Source: Pseudo-nitzschia pungens
Taxonomy: Eukaryota; Bacillariophyta; Bacillariophyceae; Bacillariales; Bacillariaceae
DNA length: 64,000 nucleotides
Direction: 5' to 3'
NCBI GenBank assembly: GCA_037355855.1
Contig: CM074760.1
Span: 5,758,501 to 5,822,500, forward strand
Of the stretch, positions 61,075-64,000 are shown in pieces. The notes beneath the pieces were generated by a model. It was not told the origin of the DNA and made no database searches. It worked only from the letters and a program-made list of their open reading frames with translations. Numbering within the stretch: the stretch's first letter is position 1; every line of letters begins with the position of its first letter. Position numbers and translations under genes: made by a program.

Positions 61075-62992
61075 GAGTGTAGGGATCCGATAACTTGTTT
61101 TCCCACATTGATTTCTTTGAAAGCAAATCAAGATGGGATATACGACACACATGAGTTTCCTAGAGAAGATTGAAATCATAATAGAATAAAATGTCGCTAC
61201 TTTTACTCAGCCCGACCACCATAAGATAGGTGGATTTCAGTTGCGAAAAACATAGTACTTCGTAGTAATATTATTGGAACTGATTTTGAATAGGGCCACC
61301 AGCAGTCATATCAAGGTTGTTGGGGTGGGCGATAGTCTTATTGATGAGCCGATTAAGCCGACAACGAGGGTACCGGGTAGAGAGGCCAGGTGATAGTTTT
61401 ATGCAAAATAGACTTCCTGTTACTCGTTTGCGAAACAAAAAAGTTGTTGAGAAGTCTTTTATTGCTTGCAAGTGCAAAATCCACCAAGAGATTGCTGTGT
61501 TCTTTGTTGACCATCTTTTTAAGAAAAGGCATATTGAATAACGAATTGCTGATGCCTTCATGGTTCATTGGTCTGTTGCATATTTGAATATAAATGATTG
61601 TTGCCCCTCAGATGTGCTTTGGCAACACATGTCATAGATTACATTCATTGGTGCCATGATCATCCCTTGAGAAGGACAATAGAATCTGAGGTAGTAACTT
61701 CATGCAGGGATAATTAAGATTTAAAACAACGTATTTTCTGAGTCTAATATCCAGAACAACAAAGCAATTAACCAATGCAAGAAACTAACTGCATAACATA
61801 ATTCACTCACTCCTCATGTGCCCGTTGGCATAAAGTGTGAGCTGCGAGTTGAAGTAAAACATAGGTAGGAATCACAAACAATCTATATCAAAGTTAGATA
61901 TAGTGGCAATCTACTTGGGAATGATGAATGTATGAAATAATGGCACAATGTGATCACCAAGCTGCATGCACCTGCTTGTAGAACTGTAGTATTCACACAA
62001 TTGGCATATTTTTATTCCTTCTTTGCTATTTCTATGAAAGTTTCTTCTTCTCCCAATAGCTCACAGAAGACCAAGTTACTTTTTATGATGGAAGGACCAG
62101 CACAAATGACCATTGCAACATGCACAGGCCTCACTACTACTACTACTACTACTACTACTAGTGCTACACAACTACTAGTACTACTAGTACTATTAGTGCT
62201 ACTAGTTGTTGTGTTTTCATCCCTAGTACTACTAGTACTAGTATGCTAGTACCTCCTCATTCCAACACATCTCAACCTCTCACACACCAGCAGGAGTACT
62301 CGTAGTAAAGAAAGGTTTGTTACCATGGTAGTACTAGCATTTTTCACAATCTCTGCTTTTACGAGCTTCAAGTAGAAATTTGCGTTCTTTTCTCTTGAAA
62401 CTGATACAGATAACATTATTTTCATGGTCTTGAATTTTCCGAAGTTTTTGCTGATAAGCAAGGCCTAAACCTTACCGGGTAAGGTTAACGTTACCACAAT
62501 TTTCTGCTGTTCAGTTACCAGGTGAGGTTACAGTACTGAGGGACAAGGGTAAAACCTTACAGTACTAGTAATGTAAATCTTACGTAGTAGTAGTACGATA
62601 GTTCGGAGCACTCGTACCATAAGGTTACTACAAAGTAAGGTTAACCTTACCGTGTACCGTACCGTACGAGCACAAGTATTTTTTGTGACCTCACTCAAAC
62701 TTATCGGTCAGTTTTGGGGATGATCCCTCTTTGATAATTAACCCAAACAGACGGAGTCATAGTGCGTCTTGTTTTTGCTCTTAGTTTCTCGTTCTCCCAA
62801 GAAGCAAGGTAAGGTTTACCGGTACGAGTAAGATTACTGAAGTTTATCTAATGCAGTAGCAGAACAAAATCCAACGCCGACGGCCGACTGTTTGGGTTGC
62901 TCCGTACAACTTGTCCTGCTGCAAGGAAAGAAAGACATAACAATCGACCAATACACACGGCCGCTAGGTTGAAAAAAAGCTTGTTTCCCAAG
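61075..62992. other. Gene-free region with ACT microsatellite and motif-dense end
   Basis: About 1.9 kb. It is AT-rich to 62100, then a triplet repeat, and at 62465-62690 one of the densest runs of intergenic motifs (ACCTTACCGGGTAAGG, AAGGTTAACCTTACCG, GTACCGTACCGTACGAG). The RER1 promoter lies in the last part. Small open frames (61271-61587, 61950-62249) have no recognisable content. Confidence 0.45.
62133..62240. repeat. ACT/AGT trinucleotide microsatellite
   Basis: About nine perfect ACT units at 62133-62159, then imperfect units built on ACTAGTACT, which is itself palindromic, to about 62240. A small stretch of poly-Thr/Val coding potential here is an artefact of the repeat. Confidence 0.9.
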
Positions 62993-63784
62993 ATGATGGA
63001 AGGAGAGGACGATACAGGATCGCATTCGTTCGATCAGCAACAAGCACAATGTAAGAGGGAGGGGTCATTTTTTTCGGGTTTCGAATCGTACTAAAACTAT
63101 CACCTGTTACGATTAACACCGTAGTTGATCGATTTTCTCTAACTCATGCTCGTTTTGTGCTTTTCTCTCTAAACCAATCGATGCAAACTTCAATGAATTT
63201 CCGACAAACCGTTGCAACTCACGCTCTATTTGATATTCTGACCTCGGTACAATTCTTCAGTCAAACGTGTGATCCAATATTGGATGGACAAATCAACGAT
63301 TCATGTGGTTCCGAGATGGTGTCTATTCGCATTTCTACTTGTGCTTTTCTTTCTACGAATTTACTATGTTCAAGGATACTTTATCGTTGCATACGGTCTA
63401 GGAATTTTCCTCCTGAATAACTTTATTGCATTCTTGTCACCATTGGAAGACCCGAGCGACAGTCCAGGTCTTCCGACGACAGAAAAGGAGGGCAAAGAAT
63501 ATCGGCCCTTTGCCCGACGTCTGCCAGAATTTAAATTCTGGTTGGCATGTACAAGGGGGACATTTACTTCAATTGTCATGACGTTCTTTTCGGTTTTTGA
63601 TATTCCAGTATTTTGGCCGATTCTGTTGATGTATTTTTTTGTCTTGTTCTTCATGACGATGAAACGACAAATTATGCACATGTACAAGCACAAATATGTT
63701 CCAATTAGTTGGGGAAAATCCAAATACAAGGATGCCGGAGTAGAAAACAGCATGTTTGGTGGAGGCATGTCGAAGGCGCGATGA
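62993..63784 (+). CDS. RER1: RER1, ER-retention/retrieval receptor
   Basis: Two exons, 62993-63050 and 63261-63784 (193 aa). Donor ACAAT|GTAAGA and acceptor TTCTTCAG|TCA; the joint gives QQQAQFKRVIQYWMDKSTIH. Family blocks: YALGI-like AYGLGIFLLNNFIAFLSP, EYRPFARRLPEFKFW, and the C-terminal VFWPILLMYFFVLFFMTMKRQIMHMYKHKY region (four membrane segments in all). RER1 is a Golgi membrane protein that captures ER membrane proteins by polar residues in their transmembrane helices and returns them in COPI vesicles. A second ATG directly follows the first (MMEGEDD), so either could start translation. The tail ends GGGMSKAR, with Lys/Arg as in other RER1 proteins. Together with the NBAS-like tether it represents the retrograde Golgi-ER route in this window. 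Confidence 0.95.
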
Positions 63785-64000
63785 ACAAAAAGTTTACCAC
63801 GTCGGGTGTGCCATAGGGATTGGATGCATTCAAATGGGATGATTGACGATTTTGATGCTACTGCATGCGGATGTCTTGTTAATGTCGTAACCTCCAAGTA
63901 ATCTCCAAGTATCATGGCATAATTCATCACAATGAAATACCACCTCCCGCCTTCCATCAGCAATTTGTATGTTGTTACAGTCTTGGTTTTTAATTTTTAT

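Overview
The window is nuclear DNA of a diatom, most likely a pennate one. Evidence: a fucoxanthin-chlorophyll light-harvesting protein gene whose leader ends in an AF-type cleavage motif, typical of diatom four-membrane plastids; eukaryotic genes with few, short GT-AG introns (82-353 bp); a Ty3/gypsy retrotransposon; and animal/plant-type housekeeping genes. I cannot name the species.

Layout. 1-342 (-): 5' end of a nitroreductase-family gene. 966-1385 (+): small MYND zinc-finger protein. 5327-8056 (+): RGG-repeat protein fused to a Cys-rich region and a sulfotransferase domain. 8585-10623 (-): sorting nexin (SNX1/2, Vps5 type). 11645-18805 (+): giant NBAS/Sec39-like tether with a UBA-like segment. 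19017-20084 (-): ferredoxin-fold protein that resembles the complex I ferredoxin subunit and lacks Cys ligands. 20485-22521 (+): FAD amine oxidase/carotenoid-desaturase-like enzyme. 22587-25677 (-): leucine-rich-repeat protein. 27976-30041 (-): MFSD5-like transporter. 33407-39286: complete Ty3/gypsy element nested inside a terminal-inverted-repeat element (33316-39875), whose uninterrupted relative lies at 3027-3681. 40542-43409 (+): CCCH-like/F-box/propeller protein. 43818-44415 (-): TRM112. 45236-46240 (+): eIF2-alpha. 47171-47623 (+): ribosomal stalk protein P1. 48419-48869 (-): small coiled-coil protein. 50495-51391 (-): light-harvesting protein. 52146-53799 (+): ferroportin-like transporter. 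54015-56061 (-): methylcrotonoyl-CoA carboxylase beta. 58252-61074 (+): diatom protein of unknown function. 62993-63784 (+): RER1.

There is no operon-like cluster. The genes are mostly housekeeping, often in convergent or divergent pairs. A loose theme is vesicle traffic: retromer sorting nexin, NBAS tether and RER1.

The most notable structural points are: (1) gag and pol of the gypsy element share one frame and are separated by a single UGA immediately followed by the pol AUG; (2) the element sits in a TIR element with a perfect 5-bp target duplication and 187/189 identical LTRs; (3) four or five otherwise intact genes carry apparent single-base frame breaks, nearly all readable as one extra base, which looks more like insertion-type sequence error than real frameshifting; (4) unusual domain combinations (RGG + sulfotransferase, NBAS + UBA, CCCH + F-box). 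The long gene-poor stretches hold AT-rich sequence with dense short motifs of the GTAAGGTTAC and GTACCGTAC type.
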